DNA of 64,000 nt from Micromonospora sp. CCTCC AA 2012012 (GCF_040499845.1 NZ_CP159342.1:4836001-4900000), one strand, 5' to 3'; counted from the stretch's first letter, positions 16,551 to 24,856 are shown. Translations and numbers: made by a program. Notes: generated by a model from the sequence alone, not told the origin.

Positions 16551-16566
16551 ATTCCCCGGAGGGAAT
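16551..16566. promoter_or_regulatory. Candidate operator between oxidoreductase and XRE gene
   Basis: Perfect inverted repeat ATTCCC-CGGA-GGGAAT in the 118-bp divergent gap, 36 bp upstream of the XRE start. Such pairing of an MmyB-type regulator with a divergent oxidoreductase is common, so this is the likely binding site. Inference only. Confidence 0.5.
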
Positions 16567-16601
16567 GGCGGCGGGGCAGCGGTGGGAGTAGACACGGTCC
16601 G

Positions 16602-17390
16602 GTGACCGTCCTGTCCGAACCCGACGAATACGCGACGGTGCTGCGCCGGTGGCGGACCCGTCGCCGGGTCAGCCAGCTCGAACTGGCGCTGCGCGCCGGC
16701 ACCACCCAGCGGCACGTCAGCTTCATCGAGAGCGGGCGGTCCCGCCCCGGGCGGGCCATGCTGATCCGGCTGGCCGAGTCGTTGGAGGTGCCGCTGCGGG
16801 ACCGCAACGCGCTGCTGCTGGCCGCCGGCTACGCGCCCGCGTACCCGGAGAACCGGTTCGACGGTCCCGGCCTCGCCGCCGTCCGCACGGCCCTGGAGCG
16901 GGTGCTGGCCGGGCATCTGCCCTTTCCGGCGGTGGTGGTCGACCGGGCCGGCACGCTGCTGCTGGCGAACGCCGCCTTCACCGCGCTGACCGCGCCGGCC
17001 GCGCCGGAACTGCTGGTGCCGCCGGTGAGCGTGCCCCGGGTGCTGCTGCACCCCGACGGGCTCGCGCCGCTGATCGTCAACCTCGACGAGTGGGCCTGGC
17101 ACGTGATCGACCGGCTGCGCGCCGAGTCGGTCCGCAACCCGGACCCTCGCCTGGTCGCGCTGGTCACCGAACTCGCCGCGCTCGCCCCGGACCGGCCCCG
17201 GGAGCCGGGCCCGGACTACGTCGGCTTCGCCGTACCGTTGCGGTTGCGGCACCGCGACGGCGAGCTGCGGCTGCTGACCACGCTGACCCATTTCGGTACG
17301 GCGGTGGACGTCTCCCTGGCCGAGCTGCGGATGGAGGCGTTCCTCCCCGCCGACGGGCACACCGCCGCCGCCCTGACCGCCCTGACCTAG
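16602..17390 (+). CDS. XRE family regulator with MmyB-like ligand-binding domain
   Basis: Protein of 262 residues. The helix-turn-helix lies at about 10-65 (LRRWRTRRRVSQLELALRAGTTQRHVSFIESGRSRP). The C-terminal part is the MmyB-like PAS-related ligand domain with VVVDRAGTLLLANAAFTAL. Members often repress a divergent oxidoreductase in response to fatty-acid-like ligands. The start is GTG 16602, because the open frame upstream covers the divergent promoter. Its stop codon shares the tetranucleotide CTAG with the stop of the convergent gene at 17387. Confidence 0.92.
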   Translation: MTVLSEPDEYATVLRRWRTRRRVSQLELALRAGTTQRHVSFIESGRSRPGRAMLIRLAESLEVPLRDRNALLLAAGYAPAYPENRFDGPGLAAVRTALERVLAGHLPFPAVVVDRAGTLLLANAAFTALTAPAAPELLVPPVSVPRVLLHPDGLAPLIVNLDEWAWHVIDRLRAESVRNPDPRLVALVTELAALAPDRPREPGPDYVGFAVPLRLRHRDGELRLLTTLTHFGTAVDVSLAELRMEAFLPADGHTAAALTALT

Positions 17391-18142
17391 AGGGTGTGGG
17401 TGACGCCCTCGGCGGCGATCCGGGCGTCGCGGATGGCCGGGTCGAGGTGCGCGCAGAGCACCACCGAGGCGCCGACCGACAGGGGCGCCAGCAGCCACTT
17501 CAGCGGCTGCTCGTGCTCGGCGGCGTCGACCAGCAGCCGGTCCCCGGCGCGCAGGTCGAGCCGCCCGGCGACCTCCGCCGCCAGCCGGCCCCACGCGCCG
17601 TAGCTGGTGCCGTCCGGGCTGGCCGGATCCGCCGGGTGGATGGTGGTGTACGCCGGCGTGGTGGCCGGGTGCCGCAGCACCTCCGCCGACCAGTCCAGCC
17701 ATCCGACCGGCACCTCGGTCAGCGGGGCGGGACCGGTGCCGACCAGATAGCGGTGGGTCCCCTCGGGCACGTCCTCCAGCCAGTCGTCGAGCCGCTCGGG
17801 AGTCACGAGGACCGCGTCGTACGGTCGGTCGCCGCCCGGTTCGAGCACCGGCAGCCCGGCGGTCGCCCGGGGCCGGAACGACACCGTCAGCCCGACCGAC
17901 CACGCCCCCAGCAGCACCGCCGCGGTACGCCAGTGCGGCGGAAGCAGCACCGCGACCCGGCTGCCCGGGCCCAGTCCGCAGCCGTCCCGCAGCAGCCCCG
18001 CGCTCCGCGCCGCCCACTCACCGAGTCGGGCTGCGCTCAGCTCCGTCCGCTCTCCCGTGGCGTCGTCCAGGTAGGTCAGCAGCGGCGGCAGGGCGTCGCC
18101 CGGCAGCTCGACCGGGGCGGATACGGGCGGGTGAACGGCCAT
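17387..18142 (-). CDS. TIGR03089 family protein (AMP-ligase-like N-terminal fragment family)
   Basis: Protein of 251 residues similar to the N-terminal part of acyl/aryl-AMP ligases (GERTELSAARLGEWAARSAGLLRDGCGLGPGSRVAVLLPPHWRTA) but too short for catalysis. It lacks the TSGTTGxPKG adenylate loop. This matches the actinobacterial TIGR03089 family of unknown function. ATG 18142 has AGGG 8 nt upstream; a GTG at 18160 is the alternative. The family is usually full length at this size, so it is not a truncation. Confidence 0.85.
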   Translation of the reverse strand: MAVHPPVSAPVELPGDALPPLLTYLDDATGERTELSAARLGEWAARSAGLLRDGCGLGPGSRVAVLLPPHWRTAAVLLGAWSVGLTVSFRPRATAGLPVLEPGGDRPYDAVLVTPERLDDWLEDVPEGTHRYLVGTGPAPLTEVPVGWLDWSAEVLRHPATTPAYTTIHPADPASPDGTSYGAWGRLAAEVAGRLDLRAGDRLLVDAAEHEQPLKWLLAPLSVGASVVLCAHLDPAIRDARIAAEGVTHTL

Positions 18143-18205
18143 GACGAGCACCCTAGCCACTGCCGGGGTGGCGACTCCAGACGCCGGGACGGCCCGACCC
18201 GCCGG

Positions 18206-19123
18206 TCAGCGGGTGGGGAGTTCGGGGCCGCCGTCGAGCAGCGGGGCGAGCAGGTCGCCGGACTTCTCGACCCGCTTCAGCACCTCCGTCGCCGTGTACG
18301 GCTTCGCCGACGGCCGCTTCCCCGCCGCTCCCGCCTCCACCTCGTCCCAGGTCAGCGGCGTCGACACCGACGGCACCGACTGGGCGCGCAGCGAGTACGG
18401 CGCCACCGTCGTCTTCGCCGCGTTGTTCTGGCTCCAGTCGATGAAGACCTTCCCGGGCCGCAGGTTCTTCGCCATCTTCGACACGATCAGCTTCGGGTGC
18501 GCCTGCTCCAGCTCCTGCGCGATGCGGCGGGCGTAGGCCGACACGTCGTCGGCGTCCTGGGTGCCGGCGATCGGGCAGCAGAGCTGCATCCCCTTCTTGC
18601 CCGACGTCTTCGGATACGCCTCCACCCCGTCGCGGGCGAGCCGGTCGCGCATCAGCAGCGCCACCTGGCAGCACTGCTTCAGTGCGGCGGGCGCGCCCGG
18701 GTCCAGGTCGACGACCATCATGTCCGGGTGTGCGCCGATCCTCCACTGTGGGGTGTGCAGCTCCAGGGCGGCGAGGTTGGCCAGCCAGACCAGGGTGGGC
18801 AGGTCGTCGGCGACCACGTAGTCGATGGTCTCCCGGCCCTTGCTGGAGCCGGGGGCGGGGAGGTTCTCGGTGCGTACCCAGGCGGGGGTGGCGGCGGGGG
18901 CGTTCTTCTCGAAGAAGGAGCCACCGGTCACGCCGTTGGGGAAGCGGATCCGGGTCAGCGCCCGGTCGGTCAGGTGCGGCAGCAGCACCGGGGCGATCCG
19001 GGTGTAGTAGTCGATCACCTCGCCCTTGGTGAACGCCGCCTCCGGATAGAGCACCTTGTCCAGGTTCGACAGTTCCAGCGAGCGTCCCTCGACGTCCACC
19101 TTCAACCGGTCAGCCGGCATCAT
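18206..19123 (-). CDS. ligD: LigD polymerase/primase domain protein (NHEJ)
   Basis: Stand-alone polymerase domain of the bacterial end-joining ligase, 305 residues. Landmarks are the DLDPG metal-binding motif (MMVVDLDPGAPAAL), KTSGKKGMQL and the SKMAKNLRPGKVFIDWSQN segment. It fills and extends DNA ends, preferring ribonucleotides, after Ku binds a double-strand break. The start ATG overlaps the ligase stop by 14 bp; GGAGG lies 3 nt before ATG 19123 and 6 nt before the adjacent ATG 19120, so the second may be used. In mycobacteria this domain is fused to the ligase; here the two are separate genes. Confidence 0.95.
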   Translation of the reverse strand: MMPADRLKVDVEGRSLELSNLDKVLYPEAAFTKGEVIDYYTRIAPVLLPHLTDRALTRIRFPNGVTGGSFFEKNAPAATPAWVRTENLPAPGSSKGRETIDYVVADDLPTLVWLANLAALELHTPQWRIGAHPDMMVVDLDPGAPAALKQCCQVALLMRDRLARDGVEAYPKTSGKKGMQLCCPIAGTQDADDVSAYARRIAQELEQAHPKLIVSKMAKNLRPGKVFIDWSQNNAAKTTVAPYSLRAQSVPSVSTPLTWDEVEAGAAGKRPSAKPYTATEVLKRVEKSGDLLAPLLDGGPELPTR

Positions 19124-20096
19124 CGACCTCCTCGGGGGGCTTGTCGGGGCGCAGCCGCAGGATCCGGGGGAAGCGCAGCCGGCCGTCGGGGGTGCGCTGG
19201 CCGTACTTCACCTCCACCACGACCTGCGGTGTCACCCAGATCGCCCCCCGGGCATCCTCGCGCGGCACGTCCCCGGCGAACGGCGACGCGCCGGTGCGCA
19301 GCGGTTCCAGCTCGCGCAGCAGTTCCCGCTCGATGGCCGCGCCGATGCCGCCGCCGACCCGTCCCCGATAGATCAGCCGCCCGTCGGGGCCGGGCACGCC
19401 GACCAGCAGGCCGCCGATCTTCCGCGCGCCGGGCCGCCAGCCGCCCACCACGAAGTCGGCGGTGACCTCCAGCTTGACCTTCACCCAGTCCGGCGAGCGC
19501 ACCCCGGGCCGGTAGGCCGAGTCGACCCGCTTGGCCATCACCCCTTCGAGGCCGTGCTCGCCGGCCGCCTCGTAGGTGGCCGGGCCGTCGCCGAAGCGGG
19601 GCGGCACCGCCCACCGGGCCGCGCCGAGCCCGAGCGCCTCCAGCGCCGCCCGCCGCTCCTCGTAGGGCCGGCCGGTCAGGTCCTCACCGCGCAACCGGAG
19701 CAGGTCGAAGATCATGTACGTGACGGGGACGCTGGCCGCCAGCCGGGCCGCCTTGGCCGCGTTACGGACGTGCATCCGCTCGGCGAGCGCGGTGAACGAG
19801 GGCTGGCCGTCGGTGAAGAGCACCACCTCGCCGTCGAGCAGCGCGTCGTCGACCTGCTCGGCGAGGGGGATCAGCTCCGGATAGGCGACGGTGACGTCCA
19901 CGCCCGAACGGGCGTACAGGTGCTGCCGGCCGCCGACGATGTCGGCGAGCGCCCGGACCCCGTCCCACTTGAACTCGTACGCCCAGCCGGCAGCGGCCGG
20001 GAGCTGCCCGGTCATCGCGAGCATCGGCTTCAACGGCGCGCCGGACACCTCCTGACTGTAGTTGCGCACGGAAGCGCGTGCGTCCCCTTCGATCAT
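19110..20096 (-). CDS. ligD: ATP-dependent DNA ligase, LigD ligase domain (NHEJ)
   Basis: ATP-dependent ligase of 328 residues with the adenylation lysine in YEFKWDGVRAL (about residue 44), motif IV LEGVMAKR and motif V WVKVKLE, followed by an OB-fold. It seals breaks in non-homologous end joining. No phosphoesterase (nuclease) domain is attached, and none is seen nearby. Start ATG 20096 with AGGA 6 nt upstream. It is divergent from Ku over a 37-bp gap containing TGATCA; polymerase, ligase and Ku form one NHEJ module. Confidence 0.95.
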   Translation of the reverse strand: MIEGDARASVRNYSQEVSGAPLKPMLAMTGQLPAAAGWAYEFKWDGVRALADIVGGRQHLYARSGVDVTVAYPELIPLAEQVDDALLDGEVVLFTDGQPSFTALAERMHVRNAAKAARLAASVPVTYMIFDLLRLRGEDLTGRPYEERRAALEALGLGAARWAVPPRFGDGPATYEAAGEHGLEGVMAKRVDSAYRPGVRSPDWVKVKLEVTADFVVGGWRPGARKIGGLLVGVPGPDGRLIYRGRVGGGIGAAIERELLRELEPLRTGASPFAGDVPREDARGAIWVTPQVVVEVKYGQRTPDGRLRFPRILRLRPDKPPEEVDDAG

Positions 20097-20133
20097 TTGC
20101 GATCCTGATCAGAACCGGGGAGAGGAGCGCGGT

Positions 20134-21141
20134 ATGCGGGCGATCTGGAAGGGAGCGGTGTCCTTCGGGCTGGTGTCGATCGGGGTGAAGGTCTATTCGG
20201 CCACCGAGGAGAAGGACATCCGGTTCCATCAGGTGCACCGCGAGGACGGCGGCCGCATCCGGTACAAGCGCACCTGCTCGGTCTGCGGCGAGGAGGTCAC
20301 CTACGACGACATCGCCAAGGGGTACGACATCGGCGGCGGCGAGATGGTGATCCTGACCGACGAGGACTTCGCCGAGCTGCCGCTGACCACCTCGCACGCG
20401 ATCGACGTGCTGGAGTTCGTACCGGCCGAGCAGGTCGACCCGATCCTCTACAACAAGGCGTACTTCCTGGAGCCGGAGGGGACGGCGGCGAAGCCGTACG
20501 TGCTGCTGCGGGACGCGCTGGCCGACTCGGAGCGGGTGGCGATCGTCAAGGTGGCGCTGCGCCAGCGGGAACAGCTCGCCACCCTGCGGGTCCGCGAGGG
20601 GGTGCTGCTGCTCAACACGATGCTCTGGCCGGACGAGGTGCGTACCCCCGATTTCGGTTTCCTGGACGAGGACCTGAAGGTCCGGCCCCCGGAGCTGGCG
20701 ATGGCCAGCTCCCTGATCGACTCGATGGCCGGCGAGTTCGAGCCGGACGCCTTCACCGACGACTACCGGGCGGCGTTGCAGGAGGTCATCGACGCGAAGG
20801 TCGAGGGGCGTGAGGTGGTCCAGCCGGAGGAGGAAGAGGCCGCCCCGGCCGCCGCGGCGGACCTGATGGCGGCGCTGAAGGCGTCGGTGGAGCGGGCCCG
20901 GCAGGCCCGGGGCGAGCAGCCCGAGGGCGGGGCCGGCGAACCGACCCCGATCTCGGCCGCGCGGTCGGCCCAGAAGGCGGCGAAGGCGCAGAAGGCGCCG
21001 GCCAGGAAGGCGCCCGCGAAGAAGGCCGCGGCGAAGAAGACGGCCGCCAAGAAGGCGGAACCGGCCAAGAAGACCGCCGCGAAGAAGACCACCGAGAAGA
21101 AGGCCCCCGCCAAGAAGGCCGCCCCCCGCAAGACCGCCTGA
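20134..21141 (+). CDS. ku: Non-homologous end-joining protein Ku
   Basis: Homodimeric DNA-end-binding protein of 335 residues with the Ku bridge core (MRAIWKGAVSFGLVSIGVKVYSAT; HREDGGRIRYKRTCSVCGEEV). The C-terminal 70 residues are a long lysine/alanine tail (repeats of APAKKA, AAKKT), typical of the extended Ku of actinobacteria, which helps DNA threading. It recruits the LigD modules encoded on the opposite strand. Start ATG 20134 with GAGAGGAG about 6 nt upstream. The stop lies 3 bp from the stop of the convergent PPOX gene. Confidence 0.97.
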   Translation: MRAIWKGAVSFGLVSIGVKVYSATEEKDIRFHQVHREDGGRIRYKRTCSVCGEEVTYDDIAKGYDIGGGEMVILTDEDFAELPLTTSHAIDVLEFVPAEQVDPILYNKAYFLEPEGTAAKPYVLLRDALADSERVAIVKVALRQREQLATLRVREGVLLLNTMLWPDEVRTPDFGFLDEDLKVRPPELAMASSLIDSMAGEFEPDAFTDDYRAALQEVIDAKVEGREVVQPEEEEAAPAAAADLMAALKASVERARQARGEQPEGGAGEPTPISAARSAQKAAKAQKAPARKAPAKKAAAKKTAAKKAEPAKKTAAKKTTEKKAPAKKAAPRKTA

Positions 21142-21144
21142 GGC

Positions 21145-21537
21145 TCAGCCGCGGCCGAGCTTGGCGGTGGGGGTGATCCGGACGATGACGCGCTCCTCGC
21201 CGGGCCGGCGGAACGGGTAGGTCTCCTGCCCGAGGTACTTCTGCGCCATCCGGTCGATGTGCTCGTCGGCGCCCTCGGTGACGAACTCGGCGGTGCCCTT
21301 CACCCAGAGGGTGCGGAAGTCGTCCGCCCGGTCGACGACGGAGACCCCGACCACCGGGTCCCGCTCGATGTTCAGGTACTTCTGCCGGCCCTTCGCCGTG
21401 TTGAACAGGATGTGCTCGCCGTCGGTGTCCACCCAGACCGGGGTGACGTGCGGGCTGCCGTCGGGATCGATGGTGGCCACGTGGGCGAGCTGCGGCTCGG
21501 CGAGCAGGGCCAGGTCTTCGTCGGTGAGGATCGCCAT
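21145..21537 (-). CDS. PPOX class F420-dependent oxidoreductase
   Basis: Split-barrel flavin-type protein of 130 residues. The N-terminal LAEPQLAHVATIDPDGSPHVTPVWVDTDGEHILFNTAKGRQKYLNIERDP is the classical signature of F420-binding PPOX enzymes; KGRQ and the following positively charged residues contact the F420 tail. It probably reduces small aromatic or tetrapyrrole-like substrates. Start ATG 21537 with only a weak Shine-Dalgarno. It is divergent from the FKBP gene. The exact substrate is unknown. Confidence 0.9.
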   Translation of the reverse strand: MAILTDEDLALLAEPQLAHVATIDPDGSPHVTPVWVDTDGEHILFNTAKGRQKYLNIERDPVVGVSVVDRADDFRTLWVKGTAEFVTEGADEHIDRMAQKYLGQETYPFRRPGEERVIVRITPTAKLGRG

Positions 21538-21690
21538 GGTCGAGAAACTACTACCGCGGCGTCCCGCTGTCGGCCGGGAAGTCCGATCCCGACCGGGCGA
21601 AGGAGCACGCGGGGCGTCCGGGCGGGTACCGTGTGCGCTGGTCTCGGCGGCGGCCGCCGGGCCGCACCCACCACCCAGCAGGGAGTCGAC

Positions 21691-22359
21691 GTGAGCGAGC
21701 GCGTGCAGAACCGGTCGGCGGGCCAGGGCCCGGGCAGCAAGGCGGAACGGCGGCTCGCCGCCCAGCTGGCGGCGAAGAAGGCCGCCGAGGCGAAGCGCCG
21801 CCGGCAGTCGATCCTGGGTGCGGCCGCCGGTGTCCTCGCGGTGGTGGCGCTGGTGGGCGGCCTGGTCTGGATGAACAGCGGCGACGACGACAAGAAGTCG
21901 ACGGCCGCCGCCCCGTCGGCGGAGGCCACCGCGCCGGCCCAGGAGCAGCCCACCGCCCCCGCTCCGCAGCAGCTCCCGCCGGGGGCCGACCCGGCGCTGG
22001 CGAAGGAGCCGAAGGTCGGCCCCGGCAAGGGTGAGCTGACCAAGCTGACGGTGACCACCCTGATCAAGGGGAAGGGCCCGGCGGTGAAGGCCGGCCAGCA
22101 GATCACCACCAACTACGTGGGCGTGCTCTACAAGGACGGGAAGCAGTTCGACTCGTCGTGGAGCCGGGGCGAGCCGGCCACCTTCGGCATCGGCGTCGGC
22201 CAGGTCATCCCGGGCTGGGACAAGGGCCTCGTCGGGGTGCCGGTGGGCAGCCGGGTGCAGCTCGACATCCCAGCCGAGCTGGCATACGGCAAGACCCCGC
22301 CGCAGGGTGCCCCGGTCGGCCCGCTGCGCTTCGTCGTCGACGTGCTCGCCGCCCAGTAG
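21691..22359 (+). CDS. FKBP-type peptidyl-prolyl cis-trans isomerase, membrane-anchored
   Basis: Protein of 222 residues. A basic N-terminus precedes one transmembrane segment (SILGAAAGVLAVVALVGGLVWM, about 40-62), then an Ala/Pro-rich linker and a C-terminal FKBP domain (TTNYVGVLYKDGKQFDSSW, VIPGWDKGLVGVPVGSRVQL, PLRFVVDVL). It would help fold exported proteins at the outer face of the membrane. Start GTG 21691 with AGGGAG 5 nt upstream. A perfect 14-bp hairpin follows 45 bp after the stop. Confidence 0.93.
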   Translation: MSERVQNRSAGQGPGSKAERRLAAQLAAKKAAEAKRRRQSILGAAAGVLAVVALVGGLVWMNSGDDDKKSTAAAPSAEATAPAQEQPTAPAPQQLPPGADPALAKEPKVGPGKGELTKLTVTTLIKGKGPAVKAGQQITTNYVGVLYKDGKQFDSSWSRGEPATFGIGVGQVIPGWDKGLVGVPVGSRVQLDIPAELAYGKTPPQGAPVGPLRFVVDVLAAQ

Positions 22360-22404
22360 GTCACAACAGTCTTCCGTCCGGTCACCTACCGGCAGTAGGT
22401 TCAC

Positions 22405-22440
22405 AGTCACCGTGGGCGGTTCGCTGCGCCCACGGTGACT
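22405..22440 (+). terminator. Perfect 14-bp hairpin after the FKBP gene
   Basis: AGTCACCGTGGGCG (22405-22418) pairs perfectly with CGCCCACGGTGACT (22427-22440) around an 8-nt loop. It probably terminates the FKBP transcript. It covers a possible GTG start at 22435 of the next gene, an argument for the downstream start at 22465. Confidence 0.65.
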
Positions 22441-22464
22441 CTGTCACCCGACGCGGAGGTGCAC

Positions 22465-23349
22465 GTGGCGGCGCTGGACGACGACCTCGGGCTGGCCCGG
22501 GTGATGTGGACGCAGTTCGAGTCCGTCCACTCGGTGACCTACTTCCATCCGCGCGCCCGCGCCGCGTACGAGGCGGTCGGGTTGCGCGGGTACTGGCGGG
22601 GCTACTTCGCCGGCCGGACCGCGCCGCTCGGGGCCGTCGAGGCACCGCCGGTGATCGCCGTCTTCTTCAACTTCGCCCCGCGCATGGTGGAGCGGGCGTT
22701 GCCGTCGGTGTGGCGGCTGGCCACCCCGGCGGAGGCGCTGCGCGCCCGGCTCACCGGGGCGGTGCAGGCGCTCGCCGAGTTCACCTACGAGCTGCCCGAG
22801 TCGCACCTGGTCGAGGCGGCCGAGCTGCTGGAGGCCGCAGCCGGCGAGGTGGAGGTCGCCGGCCGGGTGCTCGGCGCCGCGAACGCGGCCCTGCCGGCCG
22901 GGGAATATCCGCTGGCCCGGCTCTGGCAGGCCGCGACGACGCTGCGCGAGCACCGCGGTGACGGGCACGTCGGCGCGCTGGTGTCGACCGGGCTGGACCC
23001 GGTGGAGGTGCTGGCCTGGCGGTGCCGGGTGGACCAGTCCCGCGAGTTCCACCGGATGGCCCGTGGCTGGACCGACGAGGAGTGGGCGGCGGCCGAGGAC
23101 CGGCTGGTCGACAGGGGCTGGCTGACCGCCGACCGGGCACCGACCCCGCACGGCACGGACGCCTTCCGGGCCGTCGAGGAGGCCACCGACCGGGCGGCGG
23201 CCGGGCCCTGGCGGGCGCTGGGCGCGGAGCGTACGGAGCGGCTGCGTGAGCTGCTCGACCCGATCGTGCGCCGCTGCCGGACGATCATCCCGAGGCAGAG
23301 CCCGATGGGCCGGCCGGCCGCCGAGGAGACCCCGGCACCCGCGCGCTGA
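22465..23349 (+). CDS. SCO6745 / SalK-like family protein
   Basis: Soluble protein of about 294 residues resembling the actinobacterial SCO6745 family (VHSVTYFHPRARAAYEAVGLRGYWRGYFAGRTAPLGAVEAP ... RCRTIIPRQSP). The C-terminal third looks like a winged helix (WTDEEWAAAEDRLVDRGWLT). The family includes SalK-type proteins of natural-product clusters and has no settled function. The frame is open from GTG 22435, but that codon lies inside the upstream hairpin. GTG 22465 has GGAG 6 nt upstream and is preferred. Confidence 0.8.
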   Translation: MAALDDDLGLARVMWTQFESVHSVTYFHPRARAAYEAVGLRGYWRGYFAGRTAPLGAVEAPPVIAVFFNFAPRMVERALPSVWRLATPAEALRARLTGAVQALAEFTYELPESHLVEAAELLEAAAGEVEVAGRVLGAANAALPAGEYPLARLWQAATTLREHRGDGHVGALVSTGLDPVEVLAWRCRVDQSREFHRMARGWTDEEWAAAEDRLVDRGWLTADRAPTPHGTDAFRAVEEATDRAAAGPWRALGAERTERLRELLDPIVRRCRTIIPRQSPMGRPAAEETPAPAR

Positions 23350-23376
23350 TCCGGCCCGTCCGGCAGGATGGGACCC

Positions 23377-24036
23377 GTGGTGGATGCGGTGATCTTCGAC
23401 CTGGACGGCGTGCTCGTCGACTCCGAGCCGGTCTGGGAGGAGGTCCGGCGGGCGTACGTCGCCGCGCGCGGCGGCACGTGGCAGCCGGACACCCAGCGTC
23501 GGCTGATGGGCATGAGCACCGGCGAGTGGGCCGCCTACCTGAGCGGCGAGCTGGGCGTCGACCGGGGCCCCGAGCAGGTCGCCGCCGAGGTGGTCGCGGA
23601 GATGACCCGGCGGTACGCGCAGCGCGTACCGCTGATCGACGACGCCGACGCGGTGGTGCGCCGGCTGGCCGCGCGGTGGCCGCTGGGGCTGGCCAGCTCC
23701 TCCCCCACCCGGCTGATCGCGGCGGCGCTGGCCGCCGCCGGCCTGACCGACGCCTTCGGGGCGACCCTGTCGACCGAGGAGACGGCGCGCGGCAAGCCGG
23801 CCCCGGACGTGTGGCTGGCGGTGGCGGACCGGCTCGGCGTCGACCCGGCGCGTTGCGTGGCGGTCGAGGACTCCTCCAACGGGGTGCGCTCGGCGGCGGC
23901 GGCCGGCATGCGGGTGGTGGCGATTCCGCACGGGTCCTACCCGCTGGATCCGGACGCGCAGGAACTGGCGGCGGCGCTGCTGCCGTCGGTCGACGCGCTC
24001 ACTCCCGACGTGGTGGAACGCGCGGCTTGCTCCTGA
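23377..24036 (+). CDS. HAD family hydrolase, beta-phosphoglucomutase type
   Basis: Protein of about 219 residues with HAD motif I VIFDLDGVLVDSEPVW, motif II LASSSPTR, the Lys of motif III in ARGKPAPDVWL and motif IV VAVEDSSNGVRSA. This set matches the beta-phosphoglucomutase-like / sugar-phosphatase branch. I start at GTG 23377, preceded by AGGATGGG; ATG 23368 is in frame but has no spaced ribosome site. The MerR promoter begins inside its last codons, so the two genes are tightly packed. The sugar phosphate substrate is unknown. Confidence 0.9.
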   Translation: MVDAVIFDLDGVLVDSEPVWEEVRRAYVAARGGTWQPDTQRRLMGMSTGEWAAYLSGELGVDRGPEQVAAEVVAEMTRRYAQRVPLIDDADAVVRRLAARWPLGLASSSPTRLIAAALAAAGLTDAFGATLSTEETARGKPAPDVWLAVADRLGVDPARCVAVEDSSNGVRSAAAAGMRVVAIPHGSYPLDPDAQELAAALLPSVDALTPDVVERAACS

Positions 24037-24057
24037 CGCGACGTCAGGTCCTAGCGT
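24027..24057 (+). promoter_or_regulatory. MerR-type promoter with 19-bp spacer and palindromic operator
   Basis: TTGCTC (24027-24032) and TAGCGT (24052-24057) are separated by 19 bp, the over-long spacer typical of MerR-activated promoters. The spacer region holds the perfect palindrome CCTGACG-CGA-CGTCAGG (24032-24048). The regulator gene starts 50 bp downstream, so autoactivation is expected. Confidence 0.75.
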
Positions 24058-24106
24058 CGGTTCCGGTCGCCGCAGGGTGCGGTGACCACGCGAGAGGGAG
24101 TGGGAC

Positions 24107-24856
24107 GTGGCGTCCACCTGGCGGATCGGCGAGCTGTGCCGGCGTACCGGACTGACCGTCCGGACGCTGCACCACTGGGACCACGTGGGGCTGCTGCGGC
24201 CGTCCGCGCGGAGCTCGGCGGGGCACCGGCTCTATGACGAGGGGGACGTGGACCGGCTGTACCGGATCGTCGCGCTGCGCGAGCTGGGCCTGCCGCTGGA
24301 GACCATCGGCGGCCTGCTGGGCGACCGTACGCCGGGCGGGCCGGAGCTGGCCGAGCTGCTCGGGGACCATCTGGCGCACGTGGAGCGACAGCTCGCCGCG
24401 CTGGGTGGCCTGCGGGACCGGCTGGCCACGCTGGTGCCGCTGGTCCGGTCCGCCGGGGGCGCCACGCCCGTCGACCTGCTCGCGGTGATCGAGGAGGTGA
24501 GCAGGGTGGACGACACGGTCCGCAACTACTTCACGCCGGAGCAGCTCGCGGCGCTCGACGAGCGTCGGGCGCGGCTCGGTGAGGAGACCGTCCGGGGTGT
24601 GCAGGACGAGTGGCCGACGCTGATCGCGCAGGTGCAGGCGGAGCTGGACGCGGGCACCGACCCGGCCGACCCGCGGGTGCGGGCGCTGGCCGGGCGCTGG
24701 ATGGAGCTGCTGGAGGCGTTCCACGGCGGTGACCCGGGGCTGCGGGACTCGCTCTACCGGATGCAGGCGGAGAACAGCGAGCAGATCAGCCAGCAGTACG
24801 GCGGCCCGTCGCCGGCGCTGATCGACTACGTCAAGCGCTCCGTCGCGGCGGGCTGA
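24107..24856 (+). CDS. MerR family regulator with TipAS-like C-terminus
   Basis: Regulator of 249 residues. Residues 1-70 are the MerR winged helix (WRIGELCRRTGLTVRTLHHWDHVGLLRPSARSSAGHRLYDEGDVDRLYRI), followed by a long dimerization helix. The C-terminal 110 residues resemble the TipAS drug-binding domain (YFTPEQLAALDERRARLGEE ... RVRALAGRWMELLEAFHGGD). TipA-like proteins bind cyclic thiopeptides or other small molecules. Start GTG 24107 with GAGGGAG upstream. The promoter architecture just upstream supports MerR-type autoregulation. Confidence 0.93.
   Translation: MASTWRIGELCRRTGLTVRTLHHWDHVGLLRPSARSSAGHRLYDEGDVDRLYRIVALRELGLPLETIGGLLGDRTPGGPELAELLGDHLAHVERQLAALGGLRDRLATLVPLVRSAGGATPVDLLAVIEEVSRVDDTVRNYFTPEQLAALDERRARLGEETVRGVQDEWPTLIAQVQAELDAGTDPADPRVRALAGRWMELLEAFHGGDPGLRDSLYRMQAENSEQISQQYGGPSPALIDYVKRSVAAG

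Noticed and set aside
21627..21632. GGGTAC before the FKBP gene as a SigB promoter
   Set aside because: No matching -35 element at the required distance.
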